In this document: positions 30,195 to 38,658 of the stretch, in pieces
Numbering within the stretch: the stretch's first letter is position 1
How the letters are laid out: every line of letters starts with the position of its first letter
Assembly (NCBI GenBank): GCA_002437305.1
Contig: DJOW01000023.1
Span: forward strand, 1-38,959
DNA: 38,959 nucleotides
Source: Bacteroidales bacterium UBA6428
GTDB taxonomy: Bacteria > Bacteroidota > Bacteroidia > Bacteroidales > UBA932
Direction of reading: 5' to 3'
Position numbers and translations under genes: made by a program
The notes under the pieces: generated by a model
Told to the model about the DNA's origin: nothing
The model's input: only the letters and a program-made list of their open reading frames with translations
Database searches by the model: none

Positions 30195-32606
30195 ATGAAA
30201 CTGTCAGAACTAAAGACCGGAGAGGTGGGCGTGATCGCCAAGGTGAACGGCTACGGAGGCTTCCGGAAAAGGCTTATCGAGATGGGCTTCATCACCGGGA
30301 AGCGTGTCGCTGTCGTGCTCAATGCCCCGCTTAAGGATCCTATTGAATATGAAATTCTTGGCTACAAGGTTTCGCTGAGGCGCTCCGAGGCCGCGCTTAT
30401 TGATGTCATTAGCGAGGAGGAGGCTAAGGCTTCCGTTGAATCCAAGCATGATTATTCTTCAATCTACGATGATGACTGTGATGAGATAGCGGCTCTAAAT
30501 CTTGAGATGGAGCGGCTCGCCAATGAACGTCACCATGTGATACGAGTTGCCTTGGTCGGAAATCCGAATTGTGGCAAGACTTCGCTTTTCAACATCGCCT
30601 CTGGCAGCCATGAGCATGTCGGTAACTACAGTGGTGTGACAGTCGATGCGAAGGAAGGCCGTTTCGAGTACAAGGGCTACAAGTTTGTTTTGGTTGACCT
30701 CCCAGGAACATATTCTTTGTCAGCTTATAGTCCGGAGGAACTCTATGTCCGTAAGAATTTGATAGACAATGTTCCCGATGTCGTTGTCAACGTTGTCGAT
30801 GCTTCTAACATAGAAAGAAATCTGTATCTTACGACTCAGATCATTGACATGAATCTTCGTGTCGTGATGGCTCTGAACATGTACGATGAGCTTCAGGCAA
30901 AGGGCGACAAACTTGACATCAAGCAACTTGGCTATCTTTTGGGTATGCCGGTCTGTCCTACCGTAAGTCGTGACGGCACTGGAATCCCGGAACTTTTGGA
31001 CACCGTCATCAAGATTTACGAAAAACATAATGATAGACTTGCCCGCCACATCCACATCAACCATGGCCCAGAGCTAGAAAAGAGCATCGACCGCATAAAA
31101 GCCTTGATCCAGAAGAATCAAGACATCCGTGGGAAGTACTCCACGCGCTATCTTGCCATCAAGTGCCTGGAAAATGACAAGCAGATTGAGGAGGTCATCA
31201 GTTCTCTTCACAATGCGGATGAAATCTCCAAAGCATGTGCGGAGGAATCAGCCCGTATAGAGAACCTGCTTCACACCAACCCTGAGTCTGCCATTGTCGA
31301 TGCAAAATATTCATTCATCCATGGGGCCCTTGCTGAGACCTACACCCACCATGTGGATCCCAAGCCTAAGAAGACCATCACTGACAAGATTGATGCGGTT
31401 GTAACCAACAAATGGGCTGCGTTTCCGATCTTCATCCTCCTGCTGTACATTATTTTTCAGGCCACTTTCACACTTGGCAACTATCCGATGAACTGGATTG
31501 ACTGGCTTGTGGCGCGGCTCGGGGATTTTGTGGCGGATTTCATGAAGGACGGCTGGCTTAAGGACCTTCTGGTGGACGGAGTGATCGCCGGTGTCGGAAG
31601 CGTTCTTGTGTTCTTGCCCAACATTTTGATTTTGTACTTCTTCCTCTCGATAATGGAGGATTCTGGGTACATGGCCAGAGCCGCGTTCATTGTGGACAAG
31701 CTGATGCACAGGATCGGCCTTCACGGCAAGTCATTTATCCCGATGGTGATGGGCTTCGGCTGCAACGTGCCGGCGATCATGGCTACAAGGGCCATAGAGA
31801 GCCGCAAGAGCCGCCTCATCACGATCGCGATAATCCCGTTCATGTCATGCGCCGGCCGGCTGCCGATCTTTGTCCTTCTGACAGGAGCCTTCTTCCCGCG
31901 CCATTCAGCGCTTGCCCTTTTAGGAATATACTTCCTCGGGGTCCTGTTGGCTATCCTGTCCGCCGTTGTCCTGAGCCGTTTCATCAAGGAGGATGACCTT
32001 CCGTTCGTGATGGAGCTTCCGCCTTACCGCGTACCGACCGGCAAGGCCATCTGGAGGCACACGTGGGAGAAAGGCCGGCAATATCTCGAGAAGATGGCCA
32101 CAACGATCCTGATCGGTTCCGTTGTGATCTGGTGCCTGGGCTATTTCCCGCGCTCGGACAAAGGAGCCGAGTACCAGCAGGAGCATTCCTACATAGGCCA
32201 GATCGGCAAGGCTGTCTCTCCGGCTCTGGATCCGCTCGGATTCAGTTGGAAGATGGACATCGGCCTTCTGACAGGTGTGGTTGCCAAGGAGCTGGTCGTT
32301 AGTACGTTGGGTGTGATGTACGCATCGGATGAGCCTGAGGTCTCCAATGCGGTGGAAGCCTCGGACACGGACGCTTTGGCCGCAGACACACAACTTCAGG
32401 GCACGCTTGCCCGCTCTGTGAGTTTGCCTGCCGCGGTCGCCTACATGATATTCATTCTGCTTTATTTCCCTTGCATCGCGACCTTTGTGGCGATCAAGAA
32501 TGAGACAGGCAAATGGAGATGGGCCATGGCTGTCTGCGCCTACACGATGATTGTCGCGTGGATCGCCGCATTCATCGGCTTCCACATAACCGCATTGTTG
32601 ATTTAA
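30195..32606 (+). CDS. feoB: Ferrous iron transporter, FeoA-FeoB fusion
   Basis: An 803-residue inner-membrane Fe(II) transporter. Residues 1-75 are a FeoA SH3-like domain (LSELKTGEVGVIAKVNGYGGFRKRLIEMGFITGKRV). The FeoB G-protein domain follows: G1 GNPNCGKTS at 122-130, G2 in GVTV, G3 DLPG at 168-171, G4 NMYD at 228-231. From about 400 the gate and membrane core appear: GVIAGVGSVLVFLPNILILYFFLS, MVMGFGCNVPAIMATRAI and GLLTGVVAKELVVSTLGVMY. The FeoA-FeoB fusion is the usual form in Bacteroidota. It has its own promoter with candidate iron-responsive elements, and it heads an operon with a hemerythrin-like protein and a LuxR regulator. Confidence 0.96.
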   Translation: MKLSELKTGEVGVIAKVNGYGGFRKRLIEMGFITGKRVAVVLNAPLKDPIEYEILGYKVSLRRSEAALIDVISEEEAKASVESKHDYSSIYDDDCDEIAALNLEMERLANERHHVIRVALVGNPNCGKTSLFNIASGSHEHVGNYSGVTVDAKEGRFEYKGYKFVLVDLPGTYSLSAYSPEELYVRKNLIDNVPDVVVNVVDASNIERNLYLTTQIIDMNLRVVMALNMYDELQAKGDKLDIKQLGYLLGMPVCPTVSRDGTGIPELLDTVIKIYEKHNDRLARHIHINHGPELEKSIDRIKALIQKNQDIRGKYSTRYLAIKCLENDKQIEEVISSLHNADEISKACAEESARIENLLHTNPESAIVDAKYSFIHGALAETYTHHVDPKPKKTITDKIDAVVTNKWAAFPIFILLLYIIFQATFTLGNYPMNWIDWLVARLGDFVADFMKDGWLKDLLVDGVIAGVGSVLVFLPNILILYFFLSIMEDSGYMARAAFIVDKLMHRIGLHGKSFIPMVMGFGCNVPAIMATRAIESRKSRLITIAIIPFMSCAGRLPIFVLLTGAFFPRHSALALLGIYFLGVLLAILSAVVLSRFIKEDDLPFVMELPPYRVPTGKAIWRHTWEKGRQYLEKMATTILIGSVVIWCLGYFPRSDKGAEYQQEHSYIGQIGKAVSPALDPLGFSWKMDIGLLTGVVAKELVVSTLGVMYASDEPEVSNAVEASDTDALAADTQLQGTLARSVSLPAAVAYMIFILLYFPCIATFVAIKNETGKWRWAMAVCAYTMIVAWIAAFIGFHITALLI

Positions 32607-32627
32607 CTGTTACATGCATTCACGAAT

Positions 32628-33317
32628 ATGAAAAAATACACCACTGAGATGACTGTGTCGGACCTGATTGATTCAGACTACAGCCTGCTTCAGGTTATCT
32701 CAAGAATGTCCCTCGACCTCAGGCTCGCCGGTTTGCCTGTGTCCGAGGCTTGCGGCAGATGCGGCATTGATCCGGAAACCTTCATCCTGGTCTGCAATGT
32801 GTATTCATTCCCGGATTATGTTCCTTCTCAGGCGGATCTCTCGCGCGGGAGCATAACGAACATCATCGACTACCTACGCGGCTCTCATCTGTACTATATG
32901 GGTCATGCCCTTGGCCGGCTGGAGAATTTGTTCGACAGGTTGGTGGCGCCTTTTGATGAGAGGCAAAAGAAGGTGGTCCTGAAATTCTTTAATGACTACA
33001 AGGCTGAGCTTGGCAAACATTTCGCCTATGAGGAGGAGGTTGTTTTCCCTTACATAGAGGCCCTGCAGAAGAACAGGGTGATGGGCCCGGGATATTCGAT
33101 TGAGCAGTTTGAGGAGCACCACGAGAACGTTGAGGAGAAGCTTGAGGACATGAAGAACATTGTGATGAAGTACCTTCCGGCGGAATGTTCTAATGAATTG
33201 AGAATCATGGTATTGTTGTTGATTTATCATCTCCGTGACGATCTTCTCCGCCACACCTACGTGGAGAATAACGTACTTGTTCCGATTGTAGGCAGACTTG
33301 AGCGTGATGGTGAATAG
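32628..33317 (+). CDS. Hemerythrin-domain (RIC/ScdA-like) protein
   Basis: A 229-residue cytoplasmic protein. After an N-terminal helical region of about 80 residues containing CGRCGID (Cys42, Cys45), the hemerythrin four-helix bundle supplies candidate di-iron ligands His87, His131 with Glu135, His164/165 and His209 with Glu213 (LRGSHLYYMGH, GKHFAYEEEVVFPY, FEEHHENVEEKL, LLRHTYVENNVLVPI). Proteins of this kind repair iron-sulfur centres or sense O2/NO. It starts 21 bases after feoB and overlaps the next regulator by 11 bases, so it is part of one iron-linked operon. Whether it delivers iron, repairs clusters or signals to the regulator is not shown by sequence. Confidence 0.9.
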   Translation: MKKYTTEMTVSDLIDSDYSLLQVISRMSLDLRLAGLPVSEACGRCGIDPETFILVCNVYSFPDYVPSQADLSRGSITNIIDYLRGSHLYYMGHALGRLENLFDRLVAPFDERQKKVVLKFFNDYKAELGKHFAYEEEVVFPYIEALQKNRVMGPGYSIEQFEEHHENVEEKLEDMKNIVMKYLPAECSNELRIMVLLLIYHLRDDLLRHTYVENNVLVPIVGRLERDGE

Positions 33318-33933
33318 GAAGAAAGTAGTACTCATGGTTCCCTCGGGCATTGTCGCCCGAGGGTTGGAGAGCATTCTCTCAGAACAAGGTGATTTTCAAG
33401 TTCTTGACAATCTGGTGGATTGTTCGAGAACCAGCGAGGCGAGACTTCGCGCTCTGGCTCCCGACATCGTCATCCTTGACCCTTCGGTACTTGACTACCA
33501 GAGCCGTAAGGAGGGTCGGCTGGCCATCGCGGAGTTATGTGACGCGTCCGTGGCCGCCCTCGAAGGACCGACAATGACCGAGGATGTCCTGAGGCAGTAT
33601 GACGGCTCGGTTTCCTTGTATGACGATCCCGCCGTGATAATCAGGAAACTTCGCGCGGCTCTGGACTCCAGGCAGCCTGAACCGCCTTCGGACGGCATCG
33701 AGTTGTCTTCACGGGAGAACGAGTTGTCTTCAAGAGAGAAGGAGATTCTGGTTTGTGTGGCGCAGGGCATGCTGAACAAGGAGATAGCCGACAAGTTCAA
33801 CCTGTCGATTTACACTGTCATAACGCACCGCAAGAACATAACCCGCAAGACCGGCATCAAGACTGTCGCCGGCCTTACCGTCTACGCGATTCTCAACAAT
33901 CTCATTGACATCAATTCCGTTCAGCAAGATTGA
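33307..33933 (+). CDS. LuxR-family transcriptional regulator with degenerate receiver
   Basis: A 208-residue protein counted from the ATG at 33307; TTG 33298, GTG 33304 and GTG 33310 are alternative starts in the same frame. The C-terminal HTH is a good LuxR/NarL type: SSREKEILVCVAQGMLNKEIADKFNLSIYTVITHRKNITRKTGIK. The N-terminal 110 residues look like a receiver fold. The acidic pair that binds Mg is missing (VVLMVPSGIVARGLE instead of a Asp-Asp loop), although an Asp at the usual strand end (IVILDPS) remains. Phosphorylation control is therefore doubtful. A 21-bp tandem duplication (33700-33741) just before the HTH repeats ELSSRE. It overlaps the hemerythrin gene, suggesting the pair works together in iron, NO or oxygen response. 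It ends 23 bases inside the convergent EEP gene. Confidence 0.88.
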   Translation: MVNRKKVVLMVPSGIVARGLESILSEQGDFQVLDNLVDCSRTSEARLRALAPDIVILDPSVLDYQSRKEGRLAIAELCDASVAALEGPTMTEDVLRQYDGSVSLYDDPAVIIRKLRAALDSRQPEPPSDGIELSSRENELSSREKEILVCVAQGMLNKEIADKFNLSIYTVITHRKNITRKTGIKTVAGLTVYAILNNLIDINSVQQD

Positions 33934-35017
33934 TTTCCGCGATGACAGGGTAGTGGTCTGAGTAATGGACGCGGGGTACGGAATGTGATACGGCACTGAA
34001 ATGCGACGGGTAAAGAATGTAGTCGATCCGAACGAGCGGCCAAAGGAAAGAATATGTCGCCCCGAATCCTTTGCCCGCTTCCACAAATGTGTCGTCTCTT
34101 CCTTTCTTGAGCCGGTTGTAGGTGTAGGACATGGGGTTGTCGTTGAAGTCTCCGGCCACGATGGCCTCAAGAGTACAGTTTTCTATGTCGGACATCACCT
34201 TGTCCACCTGCTTAGGCCTGCGCCTTATGGACTTCTTCATCTTCTCCTCGGTCTCCAGCATCATCTTCCCGTTCTTGTCTTCCAGATATTTCTTTATTCT
34301 GGACGGCGAGATGTTGTAGCTTTCAAAATGACAGTTGTAGACACGCAAAGCCTTCCCGTCACCGACCCTGAGATCTGTGTAGATAGCAAGATTTGAGCTC
34401 TTCTCAAACATCAGTTTCCCTTTGTTTATTATCGGGAACCTGCTGAGAGTGACATTCCCGTAGCTTCCTTTATCGGTCACAAACATGAAGTAACCCACGT
34501 GATAGCCTGGAAAACGTTTTTTGAAATAACGTGCAACATCATATTCCCCAGGAAGGTTGACTTCTTGAATGCAGACGATGTCAGCGTTGCTTTCGAGGAT
34601 GAGTCTCACGACCGAATCCGCGCAGGCTGACTTTCCGCCCTCTTCCTTGAACCTCGGTTCTTTCCCTAAGGCAAAGAGCCCGACGTTGTACGTCAGGATT
34701 TTGACGGTGTTCTCTCCGCGAGGCTCGGCTCCTGACGAAAATTGATAGTATCTTCCTATCAGGACCAAGGAAGGAAGCAAGGCCAGCAGCGGAATCAGAA
34801 AAGAACTTGATCCCTTCCGTACGGCCAGAATCAGAAAAATCACGTTGAGCAGAGCTATCGGAACGAACAGCAGGCCTAAGACTGTCATGTACCATGCCTT
34901 GGCCGGATTCACAACCATCGAGGCGTAGGAGAGCATGAGCAGGAATGCAGACAACAGCATCAGCATCCTTGACAGAATGCCACCGGAAGAGGCTTGGTGA
35001 GAATAATCCCTGCGCAT
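33911..35017 (-). CDS. Membrane-anchored endonuclease/exonuclease/phosphatase (EEP) family protein
   Basis: A 368-residue protein with three hydrophobic segments in the first 95 residues, then an EEP domain. TYNVG, VCIQEVN, SRFPI, the VYNCHFES strand, AGDFND, RIDYIL and the final YSDHYPVIAEI carry the metal and phosphate ligands of the DNase I-like fold. The domain lies after the membrane segments, probably facing the periplasm; the substrate could be phospholipid, nucleotide or another phosphodiester. I use the ATG at 35017; a GTG directly before it is equally possible. It is last in the mutL-rhomboid run, 20 bases after the rhomboid gene. This neighbourhood is common in Bacteroidales. Confidence 0.92.
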   Translation of the reverse strand: MRRDYSHQASSGGILSRMLMLLSAFLLMLSYASMVVNPAKAWYMTVLGLLFVPIALLNVIFLILAVRKGSSSFLIPLLALLPSLVLIGRYYQFSSGAEPRGENTVKILTYNVGLFALGKEPRFKEEGGKSACADSVVRLILESNADIVCIQEVNLPGEYDVARYFKKRFPGYHVGYFMFVTDKGSYGNVTLSRFPIINKGKLMFEKSSNLAIYTDLRVGDGKALRVYNCHFESYNISPSRIKKYLEDKNGKMMLETEEKMKKSIRRRPKQVDKVMSDIENCTLEAIVAGDFNDNPMSYTYNRLKKGRDDTFVEAGKGFGATYSFLWPLVRIDYILYPSHFSAVSHSVPRVHYSDHYPVIAEINLAERN

Positions 35018-35037
35018 CACCGAAAGGATCTACAATG

Positions 35038-35730
35038 TTATCTTCGCCAGAGTCTGCCTGATTTCTTCCAATAAAGCAGCAGCAAGAATCCAAACAACAT
35101 TCCTCCCAGATGAGCGAAATGAGCCACACCATCCATTGTCCCTGTCACGCCGGTGAACAGTTCAATGACAATGAAAATCAAGACGAACCATTTGGCTTTT
35201 AATGAAATAGGTGGAAATATAAGCGTCCAGACATCGTTAGGGTAGAGCATGGCATAACCTATCTGGATTCCGTAGATCGCACCTGAGGCGCCGAGAGTCG
35301 GGGTGCGCAACAGGTTGATCTGGCTCTCTGTGAGGATTCCGGGATTTGCCGAGGCCATGGCCCCCATCTGGAAATATTCGACAATGGTGTGAGTCAGGAC
35401 GGCTCCGAGTCCCGCGACAAAATAGAAGACCAGATACCTCCTGGATCCTATGGTTCTTTCCAGCGCCGAACCGAACATCCAAAGGCAGAACATGTTGAAA
35501 AACAAGTGCCAGAAGCCTCCATGCATGAACATGTAGGTGACAGGCTGCCAGATGTGGAAGAACGGTGATTTCGGGTAAAACATCGCGAAGGTGCTGACCA
35601 TGAAGTTCTGATTGATCAAAGTCGCGATGAACATCACTATGTTTATGAGTATGATGTTCCTTGTCACCGGCGGCATGTCGCTGAAAAAGCCGAATATGCC
35701 CGATTGTCTGTTGTTGTAGTAATATGCCAT
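35038..35730 (-). CDS. Rhomboid family intramembrane serine protease
   Basis: A 230-residue six-TM protease. TMs begin after a short Tyr/Asn-rich cytosolic N-terminus. HGGFWHLFFNMFCLWMFG is the conserved loop/TM2 block, ERTIG follows, catalytic Ser149 lies in GASGAIYG, and catalytic His207 in HFAHLGGMLFG. The frame extends to a TTG at 35739, but the ATG at 35730 is preferred. It lies 50 bases after mutL and 20 before the EEP gene. Substrates are unknown. Confidence 0.95.
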   Translation of the reverse strand: MAYYYNNRQSGIFGFFSDMPPVTRNIILINIVMFIATLINQNFMVSTFAMFYPKSPFFHIWQPVTYMFMHGGFWHLFFNMFCLWMFGSALERTIGSRRYLVFYFVAGLGAVLTHTIVEYFQMGAMASANPGILTESQINLLRTPTLGASGAIYGIQIGYAMLYPNDVWTLIFPPISLKAKWFVLIFIVIELFTGVTGTMDGVAHFAHLGGMLFGFLLLLYWKKSGRLWRR

Positions 35731-35780
35731 AATATTCAATTTGGTTTAACTCCGCAGTGGCTTTAGGGCCATGCCGCTTC

Positions 35781-37616
35781 CTAAAATAACTTTTCCACTT
35801 GGGCGGCGGTCATGATCGCCATGATCCTTTTCCCGTTGCCTGTCAATTCAGGGTTTCCGCCGGAGAGCAAGGTGTCCAGCAGATGCCTTGCCTCCATTGG
35901 GGATGTCAGAGGGTCGCAGCTAGATGCCCCAAGCAGAGCGATTTTCTCCGCCATGGAGGCTTCCATCACTCCCGGCAATGATGAACTGTCGTCCGAGAGG
36001 ATCAGCAGCAGGTCGGAGACCATTGTCTGGATCTTGCCGGCCTCGCATGAATATCCTTCCGGAACCCCGTTGACAACAACAGTGTCCGTTCCGAACGGAG
36101 AGATGTCGAATCCAAGCCTTGCGAGCAGCCCGGCTTTTTCGTCGAGGATGGCTCTGTTCGCCGCGCCTATCTCGACTTTTACAGGAAACATGTTCGCTTG
36201 GGTGACGTGCCCGTTCTTTGTGAGAGCGGCCAACGCTCTGTCATAGAGTATCCTTTCGCGTGCCCTTCTGACATTTACTATCATCAGGCCGTCTCTTGCC
36301 GGGGCGATTATGTATTTGCCTCCGAGAATGATGGTCTGCGTGGCCGGCAGCGTCTTCTCTTCGAAAAGTTTGCCATAGTCTACCCTCTGGTTCACGTACT
36401 GTACTGGACTTTCACCAACAGGATTGTTCAATCCCCTTTTAATCGGCTTCAGGCCTTCAGTCCCGGCCGAGGAGCCTGTCGAAGTCGCAGGAGAGGTCGC
36501 CTCAAATGGGTTGTATCCGCTGTCCACGGCTACTTGAGGGATGCTTTCTGGTTGGTATTCGGTAAAATGCGCGCCTAGGATCGGCATGTCGTTGGCCTCC
36601 GGATTGCTGAAATCAATTCCGCCGGCGAATGAGTTCTTTCCCAGCGTCTCCTTTACCGAAGCGTAGACAACCTGAAAGATGAACGAGTCGTCCTCAAACT
36701 TGACCTCCGACTTTGTCGGGCTGATGTTCACGTCCACGCTGTGCGGATCCACCTCCAGGTAGATGAAATATGACGGGGTCACTCCGTCAGCGACCATCCC
36801 CTCGTAAGCCTTCATGACGGCCTTGTGCAGGTACGGACTCCGGAAATACCTTCCGTTGACAAAGAAGAACTGGTTGCCCAACGTCTTCTTCGCGGTATCC
36901 GGTCTGCCGACAAATCCCCTCAATCTTACGACGGAAGTGTCCGCACTGACATCCACCACATCTCCGGCAACAGATGCTCCTAGTAGATCCATTATCCTGT
37001 ATTTCAGCGATTTCGCTGGTTTTAGAACGAACACGTCCTTGCCGTTGTGATTGAGAGTGAATCCTATTTCAGGCCTTGTCAGCGCCACCTTTGTGAACTC
37101 CTCGACAATGTGCTTGAACTCCACGTTGTCCGACTTAAGGAACTTCCTTCTGGCCGGCACGTTGTAAAAGAGGTTGCGAACCGCTATGTTGGTTCCTTTC
37201 GGCGTGGCCACCTCGGTTGTCGAATTGTGGACCGAAGCCGCGAACTCAACTTGACAGCCGACCTCCTCAGCCTCGGTGCGGGTCTTGAGCGTCACCTCGG
37301 CAACGGCCGCGATCGAGGCCAGGGCCTCGCCCCTGAACCCGAAGGTCGTGATGTCATCCAGATCCTCTGCGGTCGCTATCTTGGATGTGGCGTGCCTCTC
37401 GAAACAGAGCACGGCATCGTCCGGACTCATCCCTTTGCCATTGTCGATGACTTGTATTAGTGTCCGTCCGGAGTCCTTGACTATCACCGAGACCAGGTCC
37501 GCTCCGGCGTCCACGGCATTTTCAACAAGTTCCTTCACCACGGAAGCAGGTCTCTGCACGACCTCTCCCGCGGCGATCATGTTCGCTATGTTTCCAGGCA
37601 GTATCCTGAGCTCCAT
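35781..37616 (-). CDS. mutL: DNA mismatch repair protein MutL
   Basis: A 611-residue protein. The N-terminal GHKL ATPase is complete: IAAGEVVQRPASVVKELVENAVDAGA, DNGKGM at 58-63, TTFGFRGEALASI, GTNIAVRNLFYNVPARRKFLK, and the transducer NGRYFRSP with VDVNISPTKSEVKF. After a low-complexity linker (about 360-415) comes the C-terminal dimerisation domain. In this domain the endonuclease motif of other MutL proteins (DQHA...E) reads NVRRARERILYD at about 448-459, so the nicking site appears lost. The upstream small membrane protein ends one base before the ATG, so translation is coupled. Confidence 0.95.
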   Translation of the reverse strand: MELRILPGNIANMIAAGEVVQRPASVVKELVENAVDAGADLVSVIVKDSGRTLIQVIDNGKGMSPDDAVLCFERHATSKIATAEDLDDITTFGFRGEALASIAAVAEVTLKTRTEAEEVGCQVEFAASVHNSTTEVATPKGTNIAVRNLFYNVPARRKFLKSDNVEFKHIVEEFTKVALTRPEIGFTLNHNGKDVFVLKPAKSLKYRIMDLLGASVAGDVVDVSADTSVVRLRGFVGRPDTAKKTLGNQFFFVNGRYFRSPYLHKAVMKAYEGMVADGVTPSYFIYLEVDPHSVDVNISPTKSEVKFEDDSFIFQVVYASVKETLGKNSFAGGIDFSNPEANDMPILGAHFTEYQPESIPQVAVDSGYNPFEATSPATSTGSSAGTEGLKPIKRGLNNPVGESPVQYVNQRVDYGKLFEEKTLPATQTIILGGKYIIAPARDGLMIVNVRRARERILYDRALAALTKNGHVTQANMFPVKVEIGAANRAILDEKAGLLARLGFDISPFGTDTVVVNGVPEGYSCEAGKIQTMVSDLLLILSDDSSSLPGVMEASMAEKIALLGASSCDPLTSPMEARHLLDTLLSGGNPELTGNGKRIMAIMTAAQVEKLF

Positions 37617-37617
37617 C

Positions 37618-37920
37618 CTACAGCAGTGAATAGAATTTCGTGAAATAAATCAGTACCGTCGCAAGCAGGATCAATCCAACTATCCCGATGATTTTCTGAG
37701 CCTTGGTGGCCACGGTGGTCCTCCTCGCGTAATTGCCCTCACGCAGCGAGCCGCGGATGTAGGACCCGGGTACGTATTCACCCTTCTCCTTCTCTTTGTC
37801 AAAAGTGCCGTCAACCTTTCCGAACTTCTGCCGGCGCTCCTCCTCATCCTTGTCATAGTAGATCGGCCTGTAGTTGAATCTTCTGTGCTCCTGTTCGCCA
37901 GGAAAAGTAAAAAAGCCCAT
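37618..37920 (-). CDS. Small conserved membrane protein upstream of mutL, unknown function
   Basis: A 100-residue protein. Residues 1-75 are highly charged and Tyr/Arg-rich (QEHRRFNYRPIYYDKDEEERRQKFG). One transmembrane helix follows at about 77-98 (IIGIVGLILLATVLIYFTKF). It would be a tail-anchored protein with a cytosolic head. No family name known to me. It is the first gene of the mutL-rhomboid-EEP run, with a -7 box 27 bases upstream. Confidence 0.8.
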   Translation of the reverse strand: MGFFTFPGEQEHRRFNYRPIYYDKDEEERRQKFGKVDGTFDKEKEKGEYVPGSYIRGSLREGNYARRTTVATKAQKIIGIVGLILLATVLIYFTKFYSLL

Positions 37921-37946
37921 AATCTTTCAAATTACCTTAATCTTAA

Positions 37947-37954
37947 CAAAGATA
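37947..37954 (-). promoter_or_regulatory. Promoter -7 box for the small membrane protein-mutL operon
   Basis: The minus strand reads TATCTTTG, an exact TAnnTTTG. A -33 element is not clear. Confidence 0.5.
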
Positions 37955-38039
37955 GTCAAAATCTCAGAATATAGTCTTAATCTTTTTCCGTTATCTTTCT
38001 CGGTAACTACCCAGATGCTCTGTTGACCGCATAAGCCGG

Positions 38040-38083
38040 CCGTGCATCCTGACCGTGCATCCCGGCCGTGCATCCTGACCGTC
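38040..38083. repeat. Short tandem repeat, 13-bp unit, about 3.3 copies
   Basis: CCGTGCATCCTGA, CCGTGCATCCCGG and CCGTGCATCCTGA follow one another from 38040 to 38078, then a partial CCGTC. No gene is in 37955-38190. Confidence 0.85.
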
Positions 38084-38190
38084 AGAGCAGATCCAGCCAA
38101 TGATGTTACGTCAAAGGTGGCGATGACCCTAAACATCTCGGAGAGGTTCTGTCCGTTATTGGCCGCCGATGGCGGGAGCGATCTAGGCTC

Positions 38191-38658
38191 AGACTTCCAG
38201 GTGTGTCAAGCCATTCACACCTGGAGTGGCGTTCGGTTGTCTTTCAAAGCGATGGGTTCCCAGGCGTGCGGTTTTTCTCACACCAGGGAGAGCGCGGGGC
38301 CCACAGGAGGCCCTGTGACGGTGGTCAAGACTTCCAGGTGTGTCAAGCCATTCACACCTGGAGAGGCGTTTGGTTGTCTTTCAAAGCGATGGGTTCCCAG
38401 GCGTGCGGTTTTTCTCACACCAGGGAGAGCGCGGGGCCCACAGGAGGCCCTGTGACGGTGGTCAAGACTTCCAGGTGTGTCAAGCCATTCACGCCTGGAG
38501 AGGCGTTCGGTTGTCTTTCAAGGCGATGGGTTCCCAGGCGTGCGGTTTTTCTCACACCAGGGAGAGCGCGGGACCCACAGGAGGCCCTGTGACGGTGGTC
38601 AAGACTTCCAGGTGTGTCAAGCCATTCACACCTGGAGAGGCATTCGGTTGTCTTTCAA
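38191..38658. repeat. 137-bp tandem repeat, about 3.4 copies
   Basis: Copies start at 38191, 38328, 38465 and a partial at 38602, each exactly 137 bp apart and differing at only a few bases. Each unit has a 9-bp stem CCAGGTGTG/CACACCTGG with a 10-base loop near its start. In copy three an A-to-G change turns one pair into a G-T wobble, so the stem survives. Each unit also has a second CCAGGCGTG...CACACCAGGG pairing and a GGGCC/GGCCC hairpin. The unit is GC-richer than its surroundings. Because 137 is not a multiple of three, all three frames are open across copies and give spurious overlapping ORFs; I do not call these genes. Confidence 0.95.

Noticed and set aside
38191..38658. CRISPR array
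   Set aside because: The repeat is 137 bp and contiguous, with no short repeat-spacer alternation and no cas genes nearby.
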